DNA from: Archangium sp.
Lineage (GTDB): Bacteria > Myxococcota > Myxococcia > Myxococcales > Myxococcaceae
Length of the DNA stretch: 37,668 bases
Reading direction: 5' to 3'
Assembly: GCA_030695565.1 (NCBI GenBank)
Contig: JAUYRZ010000008.1
Coordinates: 1-37,668 of the forward strand
Of this stretch, positions 23,590 to 30,528 are shown piece after piece. How positions within the stretch are numbered: the stretch's first letter is position 1; every line of letters starts with the position of its first letter. The notes beneath the pieces were generated by a model. That model was not told where the DNA came from. It worked only from the letters and a program-made list of their open reading frames with translations, and did no database searches. The position numbers were made by a program, and so were the translations under genes.

Positions 23590-24814
23590 ACCGTCGGGGC
23601 ACCACCACCCGAGCCCTCAGACCCGGCCCCCTCACCTCGAGGCTGCCGTCGAGCGCTTCGATCTGCTCGCGCACCACCTCGAACGCGTCGCTCACCCCGT
23701 CGGCGGGCTCGAGCCCATCTGCCTCGACGTTCAGCTCGAGCGTGGCTCCCGCGTCGAGCGAGAGCGTCACCTGGGTGGCGTTGGTGCGCTGCCCGCCGAG
23801 GCGCACCAGCTCCTGCGCGGCCCTCAAGAGGCCCAGGGCGACGGCTGAGCCGAGCCGCAGCGTCGCGTCTCCCGCGAGAGGCCGTCGCAGGTAGGTGAGC
23901 CCTGCGCACCGCTTCGAGCACGTCGCATCGACGAGCTTGGCCAGCTCACCGACGGTGCCCTCCTCCTTGCGCAGCCACCACACCACCGAGCGCAAGCCGG
24001 CCAGCACCTGCTCGGCGCGCTGCGCGAGGCCCGCTGCCTTCGGGTCGCGAGCGCTGGCGTCGCGCAGCTGGAGCACCAGCGCCATCACGTCGGCGCCCAC
24101 GCCGTCGTGCAGCTCGCGTGCGGCGCGCCCGCGCAGGTTGGTGACCTCGAGCCCCAGCGACGTGCGATCGAGCAGGTCGCGCTCGACACGCGCGCGCATG
24201 CTGCGGGAGGTCGACCGCGCCGTCATGCCGTACGCCACCCCGAAGGCGCCCAGCGAGAGCAGCACCACCGCGGCGCTCGCGGGGCGCCCGAGGCCTGCGC
24301 ACGCCCCGGCCACCAGCGAGTACCCCAGGAGCTCGACCGCGATGGTGCGGCGGCGCTCGTGGGCCGACTCGGCGCGCCACGCGAACCCGCGCGGAAGGCA
24401 CACCAGCAAGAAGAAGAGCGCCGCCTCGCCCGAGAGCACCAGCGAGGTCATCAGCGCGCTCGTTCGGCAGAGTCGATCGACCGCCGCCGTCACCCGGTAC
24501 AAGCGGTGTTCGGCGCCGAGCGCGTGGTAGGCGAGCGTCGCGAGGAAGAACGCGCTGGAGACCACCACCAGCAGCAGCGAGGTGCGCAAGAGGGAGAGCT
24601 CACCGAACAGCTGCGGCCAGGCGGCGCCGACCCACCAGCGGCCCCCCGCGAGGGCGAGCGCGGCGACCAGCGCACGTCCGGCCGTCGGCGTCGAACGGCC
24701 CCGGGCCTCCGCGCGCGCAGACGACTCGGCGAGCGCTCGGCGGAGCTCTTCGGCCAGCTCGTCGGGAGCGATCACGCCGCTCGGGTGGGCCGTCACCCGA
24801 AGGCTCGCTAGCAC
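23582..24814 (-). CDS. HisKA_3-type kinase with phospho-His but degenerate ATPase domain
   Basis: A 410-residue membrane protein. About six hydrophobic segments lie between residues 45 and 200. The dimerisation/phosphotransfer motif is intact: GRAARELHDGVGADVMALVL with H236. The ATPase domain is eroded. The N-box helix reads AQELVRLGGQRTN, with no asparagine where QELVRNAITHG occurs in its neighbour; the usual D-D-G-x-G box reads VEADGLEPADG; the G-L-x-G-M loop is replaced by GVSDAFEVV. It may thus be unable to phosphorylate itself but able to accept a phosphate in trans. It is convergent with the response regulator (8-base overlap) and divergent from the second kinase (50-bp gap). The start is a GTG at 24814 and is uncertain; 24796 is an alternative. 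Confidence 0.8.
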   Translation of the reverse strand: MLASLRVTAHPSGVIAPDELAEELRRALAESSARAEARGRSTPTAGRALVAALALAGGRWWVGAAWPQLFGELSLLRTSLLLVVVSSAFFLATLAYHALGAEHRLYRVTAAVDRLCRTSALMTSLVLSGEAALFFLLVCLPRGFAWRAESAHERRRTIAVELLGYSLVAGACAGLGRPASAAVVLLSLGAFGVAYGMTARSTSRSMRARVERDLLDRTSLGLEVTNLRGRAARELHDGVGADVMALVLQLRDASARDPKAAGLAQRAEQVLAGLRSVVWWLRKEEGTVGELAKLVDATCSKRCAGLTYLRRPLAGDATLRLGSAVALGLLRAAQELVRLGGQRTNATQVTLSLDAGATLELNVEADGLEPADGVSDAFEVVREQIEALDGSLEVRGPGLRARVVVPRRFS

Positions 24815-24864
24815 AGGCGATCGAATCAGGTGAGCGGGGTCGAGGGGGGGTAAGAGGCGCGGCG

Positions 24865-26085
24865 GTGGGCGACCGATTGCTCCAGGAGCAGCTGCGCATC
24901 ATCGACGAGCTCGAGGCGCGCGCTGAGGGAGAGCGGCGCTCCTGGTCGTTCACCGCGCAGTTGGCGATCGCCAACCTCGGGCTGGCGCTCGCCCCGCGGG
25001 TACCTCAGGCCGAGCGGGTGTTCGGCGCGCTGTCCGGTTCGCTCGCGCTGATGATCGTGATTCCGTGTTTCCTGCCGGTGTTCGTCAGCCTGTTCTTGTA
25101 CCGGCGTTGGGGCGCGAAGCGCCGCTGGTACCGGGGCTTTGACGCGCTCGAGGCGTTCTCGCTCTACGCGATCCCCCTGCTCTTCATCGCGGTCTCTGGG
25201 CTTCCCTGGTCGGTGCTCTGGGCGCTGTGCCCGTTCTCGGCGATCTTCTTCGCGCTCACCAAGCCGTTTCGCGGCGCCTTCTACGCCACGCTGATCGCCA
25301 CGAGCCATACCGCCCTGGCGCTCGCCCTGGTGGCCCTGGGCAACGAAACTGCGGGCGTGGTCTGTGTGGGCGTGGGCGCCGTCGCGCTGGCGGCGTTCGT
25401 GACCATCGCGCGATCGCAGCGCAACGCCGTGCTCGCCGAGGCCGACCGCAACGTGGCACGCACGGGGCTGGCCCAGCGGCAGCTCGACGAAGAGCGCGAT
25501 CGCATCGCCAGCTCCCTGACGAGCGGGGTGGCGCAGGAGCTCTCAGCGCTGGCAGAAGAGCTGAGCGCCGCGACCCGGGGGGAGCAGCCTTCGTTGGCGC
25601 TGGTGCAGGCGACGAAGCAGGCCCAGGCCGCGTTGCTGGAGCTCGGCGCGATCACCGCGGAGGGGCGCTCCGCGACGTTGCCGCGATCGTTGGGCGAGCT
25701 GGCTGCGTTGCTGGAGCGAAAGCTCGGAGCCCTGTGTGTGAACGCCGAGTACCGGCAGGTGCTCGTGGGGAACGGCGCGGCGGCCATCGCTCCGGCCACG
25801 GCGCTCGCTCTCCTTCGCATCGGGCAGGAGCTGGTGCGCAACGCGATCACCCACGGCGCGGCGCGCACGGTGACGGTGGAGCTCGCGCAGCTGGGCCACG
25901 AGGTCGGGTTGGCGGTGACCGATGACGGCAGCGGGCTGCGCGACGAGCGGCTGCGCAGCGCGACGGGTGGGCTCGACAACGTGCGCCGGTGGCTTCAGGA
26001 ACGGAGCGGCCGGCTGCAGCGCTCGAGCCCCGCTGACAAACGTTCGGGGACCGTGCTGCGGGTGACGATGCCGCTGGTGCCGTGA
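24865..26085 (+). CDS. HisKA_3-type kinase with intact ATPase domain but no phospho-His
   Basis: A 406-residue membrane kinase with six or so hydrophobic segments between residues 30 and 182, then a coiled helix. The region where the family has R-I-A-R-E-L-H-D reads RIASSLTSGVAQELSALAEE; the catalytic histidine is T219 and the next aspartate is S220. The ATPase domain is well kept: QELVRNAITHGAARTVTVEL (N326), VTDDGSGLRDE (D353, D354, G355, G357) and TGGLDNVRRWLQE. It could bind and use ATP but cannot autophosphorylate on the canonical residue. The GTG start at 24865 has GAGG seven bases upstream. Divergent from the histidine-bearing partner, it probably forms one functional kinase with it. 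Confidence 0.82.
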   Translation: MGDRLLQEQLRIIDELEARAEGERRSWSFTAQLAIANLGLALAPRVPQAERVFGALSGSLALMIVIPCFLPVFVSLFLYRRWGAKRRWYRGFDALEAFSLYAIPLLFIAVSGLPWSVLWALCPFSAIFFALTKPFRGAFYATLIATSHTALALALVALGNETAGVVCVGVGAVALAAFVTIARSQRNAVLAEADRNVARTGLAQRQLDEERDRIASSLTSGVAQELSALAEELSAATRGEQPSLALVQATKQAQAALLELGAITAEGRSATLPRSLGELAALLERKLGALCVNAEYRQVLVGNGAAAIAPATALALLRIGQELVRNAITHGAARTVTVELAQLGHEVGLAVTDDGSGLRDERLRSATGGLDNVRRWLQERSGRLQRSSPADKRSGTVLRVTMPLVP

Positions 26086-26190
26086 CCGGGCTTTCAGAAA
26101 TTCCACTTTCATGGGGCAAGCGTGGGTCTGGGCGGGAGCGCGGCGATCGCTATCGTCTGCGGTTTCCCCCGTTGGTCGAAAAGGAATGCA

Positions 26191-27024
26191 ATGAAACAAC
26201 TGTGGCTCGGAGTGATTTTCCTCGTTGGTTGTACGCAGGCTGAAGGTGTCGCAGGGCCCAAAGGTGAGACGGGCGCGACGGGGGCCGTCGGTGCGACGGG
26301 ACCGGCCGGCGCGGTCGGACCTGCAGGCCCGGTTGGACCCGCGGGCCCGGCGGGCGCAGACGGCGTGGCTGGCGCCGACGGCGTCGCTGGAGCTGCCGGT
26401 GCGCCGGGAGCCCCGGGAGCGGCCGGACCTGCCGGTTTCAGCCCGATCGTCGCGGCGATCACGGATGGTGGCTGCGCGACTGGCGGCACGTCGATCACTT
26501 CGGCAGACGGCGGCATCTCGCGGGTCTGCAACGGCGCAGCGGGGGCGCAGGGCGTCGCCGGCGCTCCGGGTGCACCGGGCACGCCGGGCACGCCTGGAGT
26601 TCAGGGCATTCAGGGCATTCAGGGGGTCGCCGGCCCTGGAGGCTTCATGTCGAGCTGCGGCGTGAATGGCAGTGGCACGGCGGCGGTGACGGACGTGGGC
26701 TGCGGTGAGGTGGTCACGGCGCCGCGCAACATGAGGTGCACCGCGACGGTGACCGGCTACGTGGCGCCCAGCGCCATCGGGCCCACCACCACCTTGTCGG
26801 TCATCAAGACGATCGGCGGCGTCAACTCGATCTTTGGAGGCGCCGGTGGCCCCAACGGCTTCACCTTCTGGCCCGCGTCGCCGTCCGGCGCGACGACGTC
26901 GTCGAACAGCTTCACCATCGAGGCAGCTGTCGCGAGCGGCACCAGCCTCAACTTCGGCTGCCGGGTGGCGAACATGACCGCGGCCACGCAGGTGGCGTGC
27001 AACGTGTCGTGGATCTGCTTCTGA
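26191..27024 (+). CDS. Collagen-like lipoprotein
   Basis: A 277-residue exported protein. MKQLWLGVIFLVGC is a lipoprotein signal with lipobox LVGC. Two Gly-X-Y tracts follow: about 22 triplets (beginning GVAGPKGETGATGAVG) and, after a 30-residue cysteine-containing interruption, about 12 triplets ending GVQGIQGIQGVAGPGG. The C-terminal 130 residues form a beta-rich globular part with five cysteines (CRVANMTAATQVACNVSWIC at the end). Bacterial collagen-like proteins form trimeric stalks at the surface; without hydroxyproline, stability comes from proline and charged residues. The ATG at 26191 is supported by AAGGA. A phage tail fibre is unlikely because of the lipobox and lack of phage neighbours. 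Confidence 0.85.
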   Translation: MKQLWLGVIFLVGCTQAEGVAGPKGETGATGAVGATGPAGAVGPAGPVGPAGPAGADGVAGADGVAGAAGAPGAPGAAGPAGFSPIVAAITDGGCATGGTSITSADGGISRVCNGAAGAQGVAGAPGAPGTPGTPGVQGIQGIQGVAGPGGFMSSCGVNGSGTAAVTDVGCGEVVTAPRNMRCTATVTGYVAPSAIGPTTTLSVIKTIGGVNSIFGGAGGPNGFTFWPASPSGATTSSNSFTIEAAVASGTSLNFGCRVANMTAATQVACNVSWICF

Positions 27025-27039
27025 AGAGTTGAAGGTGCT

Positions 27040-27071
27040 GAGCGGATCGGGCCGGGGGGCCTGGTCCGCTC
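27040..27071 (+). terminator. Strong hairpin after the collagen-like gene
   Basis: The arms 27040-27053 and 27058-27071 pair over 14 positions (two G-T wobbles) around a GGGG loop, starting 15 bp after the stop of the collagen-like gene. There is no T-tract, as is common in GC-rich genomes. It may terminate or protect the transcript, and may also serve the convergent minus-strand remnant. Confidence 0.5.
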
Positions 27072-27084
27072 GGCGTTCACTCGC

Positions 27085-27240
27085 TCACCGGCTGCGCTTG
27101 AAGTCGTAGGCCGAGACGTCGTCCTTTCCCGGCCCGCATCAGATCGGGAGTGACGGTGACGTAGCCGCGATCAAACAAGCGGTGGATGTCGGCGCGAAGC
27201 AGGAGACCATTCGAGACATCGTGGGTCCCACCACCTGGTG
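27085..27240 (-). pseudogene. Remnant of an HNH endonuclease-like gene
   Basis: Minus-strand codons give GGTHDVSNGLLLRADIHRLF then DRGYVTVTPDLMRAG, matching the C-terminal half of HNH nucleases, with the Asn-x8-His pair (N of SNG, H of DIH). After the lysine that follows, the frame must shift by one base to continue into DDVSAYDFKRSR and a stop at 27085. The upstream half with the first metal ligands is not seen. It is a decayed fragment, perhaps of a restriction-like nuclease from a former mobile element. Confidence 0.55.
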
Positions 27241-27335
27241 CGCTTCCTTCCCCGCCGCTTCGGAGTACCGCGAGACGCGCACGCGCATCTCGACGAAGGT
27301 GCGCGCGCCGTTCTTCTCTCCAGACGTAGTCAGGT

Positions 27336-28283
27336 TCATGGATGTAGGAGCGCAGGTTTCGTCGTATTCCACGCGAGCACGGCCTCTTCGCCGAGCAGGA
27401 ACCGATCGCCTTCGTGCACGCGGGCGATCTTTACTTCTTCGTCCGTCAGCCACGTCCCGTTCGTGCTTCCCGCGTCAATCACACGCAGGCCGTCCTGCAG
27501 CAAAAGCAGCACTGCGTGCACGCGTGACACTGTCTGCATAGGAACCACGACATCACACCGCGGCGCGCGGCCGATGAGCAGCCCACGCTCGAGCGCCTTC
27601 ACTCCGAACGCGCAGACGCGCTCGCCGAATGGGGTCTGCACGCTCAGCGACCCCACCACCGACTCGCGGGCCTCGAGGTTCCGCGGCGACTGGCGCGTGA
27701 CGACGCGCGGCCGGAGCGTGGCCCATGGATCACCGCCGTCCCGATTCCACGGCGCGGGCTGGCCGGTGGGGATGCAAAAGAAGATGAAGTCTGAGGCCCG
27801 AAGAATAAGCGGCCCCGAAGCCTCCGCCGATCGCACCGCGGCTCCGGACTCCAACTGAATGCCACTCGACGTCTCGAGATCGATCGCCTGATACGCCACG
27901 CCGCCACCGTGACGCCGCACCACGAAGAGCACGTGACGCAGCGACAACGCGTCATCGAGCGGGAGCGCGAGGTCGACCGAGGCATGCCTCCCGATCGTGC
28001 CCGCGCGAGGCTCGGCGCTTGCCTCCAGCCACAGCCGCGCCACGTGCCCGTATTGGAGGTGCGCCGCGAAGACGAACAGCCCCGGCCTGGGCTCCTCAAG
28101 CACCGCCGACGCCATCATTCGCTGCTTGTCGAGGAAGAGGCTCTCGAAGCCTGGCCTCGGCGACGACCTGCGCGTCGAGACGCGCGTGGCGCCATCTGTG
28201 CGGAGGGGAGAGACCGACGCCTGGATCCGCGCGTACCGAGTTGCCTCGACCATGCTGCACAGCTTGCTGGACGCTCGTGACAC
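27336..28283 (-). CDS. Dual FHA-domain protein
   Basis: A 315-residue cytoplasmic protein. The C-terminal 90 residues are a clear forkhead-associated domain: LLIGRAPRCDVVVP (phosphothreonine-binding R in GR), SRVHAVLLL and DAGSTNGTWL with the conserved N. A more divergent first copy lies near residues 92-150: AGTIGRHASVDLALPL, LSLRHVLFVV and LETSSGIQL. FHA domains read phosphothreonine marks from Ser/Thr kinases, which are abundant in myxobacteria; no kinase is in the window. It follows the WYL regulator by six bases on the same strand if the GTG at 28283 is used, so they are probably co-transcribed. The ATG at 28253 is an alternative start. Confidence 0.82.
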   Translation of the reverse strand: MSRASSKLCSMVEATRYARIQASVSPLRTDGATRVSTRRSSPRPGFESLFLDKQRMMASAVLEEPRPGLFVFAAHLQYGHVARLWLEASAEPRAGTIGRHASVDLALPLDDALSLRHVLFVVRRHGGGVAYQAIDLETSSGIQLESGAAVRSAEASGPLILRASDFIFFCIPTGQPAPWNRDGGDPWATLRPRVVTRQSPRNLEARESVVGSLSVQTPFGERVCAFGVKALERGLLIGRAPRCDVVVPMQTVSRVHAVLLLLQDGLRVIDAGSTNGTWLTDEEVKIARVHEGDRFLLGEEAVLAWNTTKPALLHP

Positions 28284-28289
28284 CTGAGG

Positions 28290-29324
28290 TCAGCGCACGG
28301 TGCCCGCGTACTCCGTGAGGAGCCAGGCCCCGTAGGTGAGCAACTCCGCGCGGAGCTTCTCGGGCTTGAGCACCTGCACGTGATCTCTCCACCCCGCCAC
28401 CCAGTTGGTGACCTCGTAGCTGGGGGCACACTCGAAGCTGAGCACCACCCCACCGTCAGGCTGAGGCTCGAGCTTCTGGGTGGGGTGCCACTGCCGCTCC
28501 TCGATATACGGCCGGGAGAATGCGTCGAAGCGCAGCTCGAAGGCCTCGGGCTTCGGCCCGATGAAGATGCCGAACGCCGTCGCCTCGAGTTGAGCGGCGT
28601 CGTAGCCAGCCGGCATCGACAGGACCTCGTCCGTCATTTTCAAGGCGATCAGCCGATGAAGGTTCAGGGGAAGGACCGACTGGTGCTTGGGCTGCCAGGC
28701 GTGAAGGTAGAGCGCGCCGTGGTGCACGAAGAGGCGCAGCGGGAGAATGCTGAAGGAGTTGGTCTTGTTTCCGCTCGAGGGCGCTCGGTAGGTCACCTCG
28801 CACCTCCTCCGCTCGGTGATGGCGTCGACCAACGGCAGCACCACGTCGAGCGGCGCGTTTCGCCAGGCGAACTTGTCCCAGCTGAAGAAGCAGTTGTCGA
28901 TCGCCATGAGCTGCGCCCGACCCTGCTTGCCGATGGCCAGCTCGATGCGGTCAGACAGGTCCTCGAGTGATGCGAAGAGCAAGCTCTGCCGCTTCACCGC
29001 CAGGCCCTCGTTCATCGCCAGACGCAGCGCCATGAAGTGAGTGGTCTCGATGAGACTGGTGATGCGGCCCGTGGCCTGGGTGTCGAGTGACCAGCGCACC
29101 TTGCTGCCCTCCCCCGGCTCCTTCTTGAGGGGGATGCCGGCCTCTTCGAGCGCCTCGAGATCGCGCCGGATGGTCCGGGTGGTGGTGCCGTAGTGGGTGG
29201 CGAGTTCGTAGAGATCGCAGCCGCCCAGCCGCTCCAGATCACGCAGGAGGTGGAGGATGCGGACGACTTGATCGTTCCGGCTCGCCGCCCGCTTCTTGTT
29301 TGCTGCCACGCCGACCTCACTCAC
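28290..29324 (-). CDS. WYL-domain transcriptional regulator
   Basis: A 344-residue DeoR-like regulator. The N-terminal HTH (residues 15-72, VRILHLLRDLERLGGCDLYE and TTRTIRRDLEALEEAGIPLK) is followed by a WYL domain (about 140-230) with RCEVTYRAPSSG, ILPLRLFVHHGALYLHAW and LNLHRLIALK, and a WCX-like C-terminus ending in VQVLKPEKLRAELL. The tryptophan-tyrosine-leucine motif is relaxed to YLHAW. WYL proteins bind nucleic-acid or nucleotide ligands and often control defence or DNA-damage genes. It starts with GTG, overlapping the stop of the upstream remnant by four bases, and precedes the FHA gene. Targets are unknown. Confidence 0.87.
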   Translation of the reverse strand: MSEVGVAANKKRAASRNDQVVRILHLLRDLERLGGCDLYELATHYGTTTRTIRRDLEALEEAGIPLKKEPGEGSKVRWSLDTQATGRITSLIETTHFMALRLAMNEGLAVKRQSLLFASLEDLSDRIELAIGKQGRAQLMAIDNCFFSWDKFAWRNAPLDVVLPLVDAITERRRCEVTYRAPSSGNKTNSFSILPLRLFVHHGALYLHAWQPKHQSVLPLNLHRLIALKMTDEVLSMPAGYDAAQLEATAFGIFIGPKPEAFELRFDAFSRPYIEERQWHPTQKLEPQPDGGVVLSFECAPSYEVTNWVAGWRDHVQVLKPEKLRAELLTYGAWLLTEYAGTVR

Positions 29325-29626
29325 AGGGTGGAGAAACCCACGCCCAGTCCGAGCGTGATGATGACACCGCTCAGATCGAAGTGAAGTCCGGCTTGAGGGG
29401 TCAGCACGAATCCATCGAACAAGTTGATGACGCCTTGAAGCAGCGCGGAGCCCGCCAGCCCCGCGAACGTGTCTCCACCAAAGCCGCCCGCCAGCAGCGT
29501 GGGGCCGAGCGAGAGCACCACGTGAGAGGTCTCCCCCAGACGCAGCCCGGGAGCGAGCCCCAGCCGGCTCAGGTCAGGCAGCGAAGCCGTTCACGCTGAC
29601 CTCCGGCGTCACGGTGCGGGGTTCAA
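29321..29626 (-). pseudogene. Frameshifted remnant of an outer-membrane barrel-like protein
   Basis: The last 89 codons (PDLSRLGLAPGLRLGETSHV early, GVIITLGLGVGFSTL at the end) are open from 29590 but lack an ATG. The preceding codons VTPEVSVNGFAA continue the same style in another frame before a stop, so a one-base shift near 29585 has split the gene. Gly/Leu alternation and the terminal aromatic-poor strand suggest the C-terminal strands of a beta-barrel, at low certainty. The stop still overlaps the WYL gene's GTG, so the two were once an operon. Confidence 0.4.
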
Positions 29627-29635
29627 GTGCGCGGC

Positions 29636-29821
29636 ATGAACTCAAACCAAGGCGCGGTGGTGGTGTCCGGAGTCGATATTCCCTTCCTGGATCTGGTGGG
29701 GCTGCTCATCAAGCTGGCGCTCGCGTCGATTCCCGCGACCATCATCCTGGGCGTCATCTTCTTCGGAGTCGGCCTGATGATGACCGCGGTCTTCGGCGGC
29801 ATTGGGATGCTCGCGCGATGA
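29636..29821 (+). CDS. Small membrane protein, unknown
   Basis: A 61-residue protein with a short polar N-terminus (MNSNQGAVVVSG) and a hydrophobic body from about residue 17, probably two membrane helices (FLDLVGLLIKLALASIPATI and IFFGVGLMMTAVFGGIGML). No family is recognised. Its stop overlaps the next start by four bases (ATGA, 29818-29821), which supports it as a real coupled gene. It is divergent from the barrel-like remnant. The ATG at 29636 is preferred to a GTG nine bases earlier; neither has a strong ribosome site. Confidence 0.55.
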   Translation: MNSNQGAVVVSGVDIPFLDLVGLLIKLALASIPATIILGVIFFGVGLMMTAVFGGIGMLAR

Positions 29822-30219
29822 GGGCGGCGATCGCGGCTGTTCTCCTTCTCGGGGCCTGCACTCAGAACACCCCGCTGCCGGTCGACGGCCCGCCCGTGTA
29901 TTCCACGCGGATCGTCGAGGCGTCGGACTCCAGCGGCGTCAGCTCGGTGAGCTGTCCGACGACCCACCGCATCATGGGCGGAGGGTGTCGCTGCGAGGGC
30001 GTGAGCGATGTGCTCTTCGGCGCGGGCCCTGCTGGCAACGGGTTCGTCTGCGGCTGCTACGACTACGGGAGCTCCGGTGGGTCGGCGACCGCGTACGCGG
30101 TCTGTCTGACGTCCACGGTTGCGGGCACGCTGAAGTCAGGCCTGGTCGCTCCTGATCCTGAGTTGGAGGCTGCGGCGGCGCAATTGAGAGCGCAGCGAGC
30201 GGAAGCTCCGCGGCCGTGA
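29818..30219 (+). CDS. Small cysteine-containing lipoprotein
   Basis: A 133-residue lipoprotein: MRAAIAAVLLLGAC gives lipobox LGAC. The mature part carries six further cysteines (SCPTTHRIMGGGCRCEG, GFVCGCYDYGSSGG, YAVCLTS), with HRIMGGGCRC the most conserved-looking block; similar C-P-x-G-x-x-x-x-G-G-G-C patterns occur in secreted proteins of unknown function. The C-terminal 25 residues are Ala/Glu/Arg-rich and probably unstructured. It is translationally coupled to the small membrane protein before it. Confidence 0.65.
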   Translation: MRAAIAAVLLLGACTQNTPLPVDGPPVYSTRIVEASDSSGVSSVSCPTTHRIMGGGCRCEGVSDVLFGAGPAGNGFVCGCYDYGSSGGSATAYAVCLTSTVAGTLKSGLVAPDPELEAAAAQLRAQRAEAPRP

Positions 30220-30254
30220 CGACGGGTCGTCCTTGAGCGAGAATCGCAGCCCGC

Positions 30255-30479
30255 ATGGAGAAGCTGACCGGACCGTGGCTGTTGTTCCTCGTCATCGGCG
30301 GGTTCGGCTTCGGCACCTACCAACTCTGGTCGAAGACCTTCACGCGCACCGAAGCGGGTAAGCGCCGAACCATCGCGCGAAAGGACCAACCGGTTCGCTG
30401 GTTCGTCTCCACCCTCGGCTGGTTCCTCATCGGGCTGGTCAGCTTGATGATCTTCGCCGCCCCCCGCCTGGCTCGATAG
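30255..30479 (+). CDS. Small two-helix membrane protein
   Basis: A 74-residue protein with two hydrophobic helices (about 7-22, GPWLLFLVIGGFGFGTYQLW, and 50-68, TLGWFLIGLVSLMIFAAP) joined by a very basic loop (TEAGKRRTIARKDQPVR), so the loop is likely cytoplasmic. No family is recognised. It lies 35 bp after the lipoprotein and 49 bp before the ECF gene on the same strand. Coding status is supported by its composition and position rather than homology. Confidence 0.5.
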   Translation: MEKLTGPWLLFLVIGGFGFGTYQLWSKTFTRTEAGKRRTIARKDQPVRWFVSTLGWFLIGLVSLMIFAAPRLAR

Positions 30480-30528
30480 GCACTTTCTTCCAACACCCAC
30501 GCCCCGCTCGGCAACATGTTGTTCGCCG

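Noticed and set aside
24815-24864. The 50-bp gap between the two kinases as a regulated divergent promoter
   Set aside because: No convincing -10/-35 or palindrome could be seen beyond the ribosome site of the plus-strand gene.
26191-26640. Gly-X-Y repeats as a phage tail fibre
   Set aside because: The protein has a lipobox and there are no phage structural genes around it.
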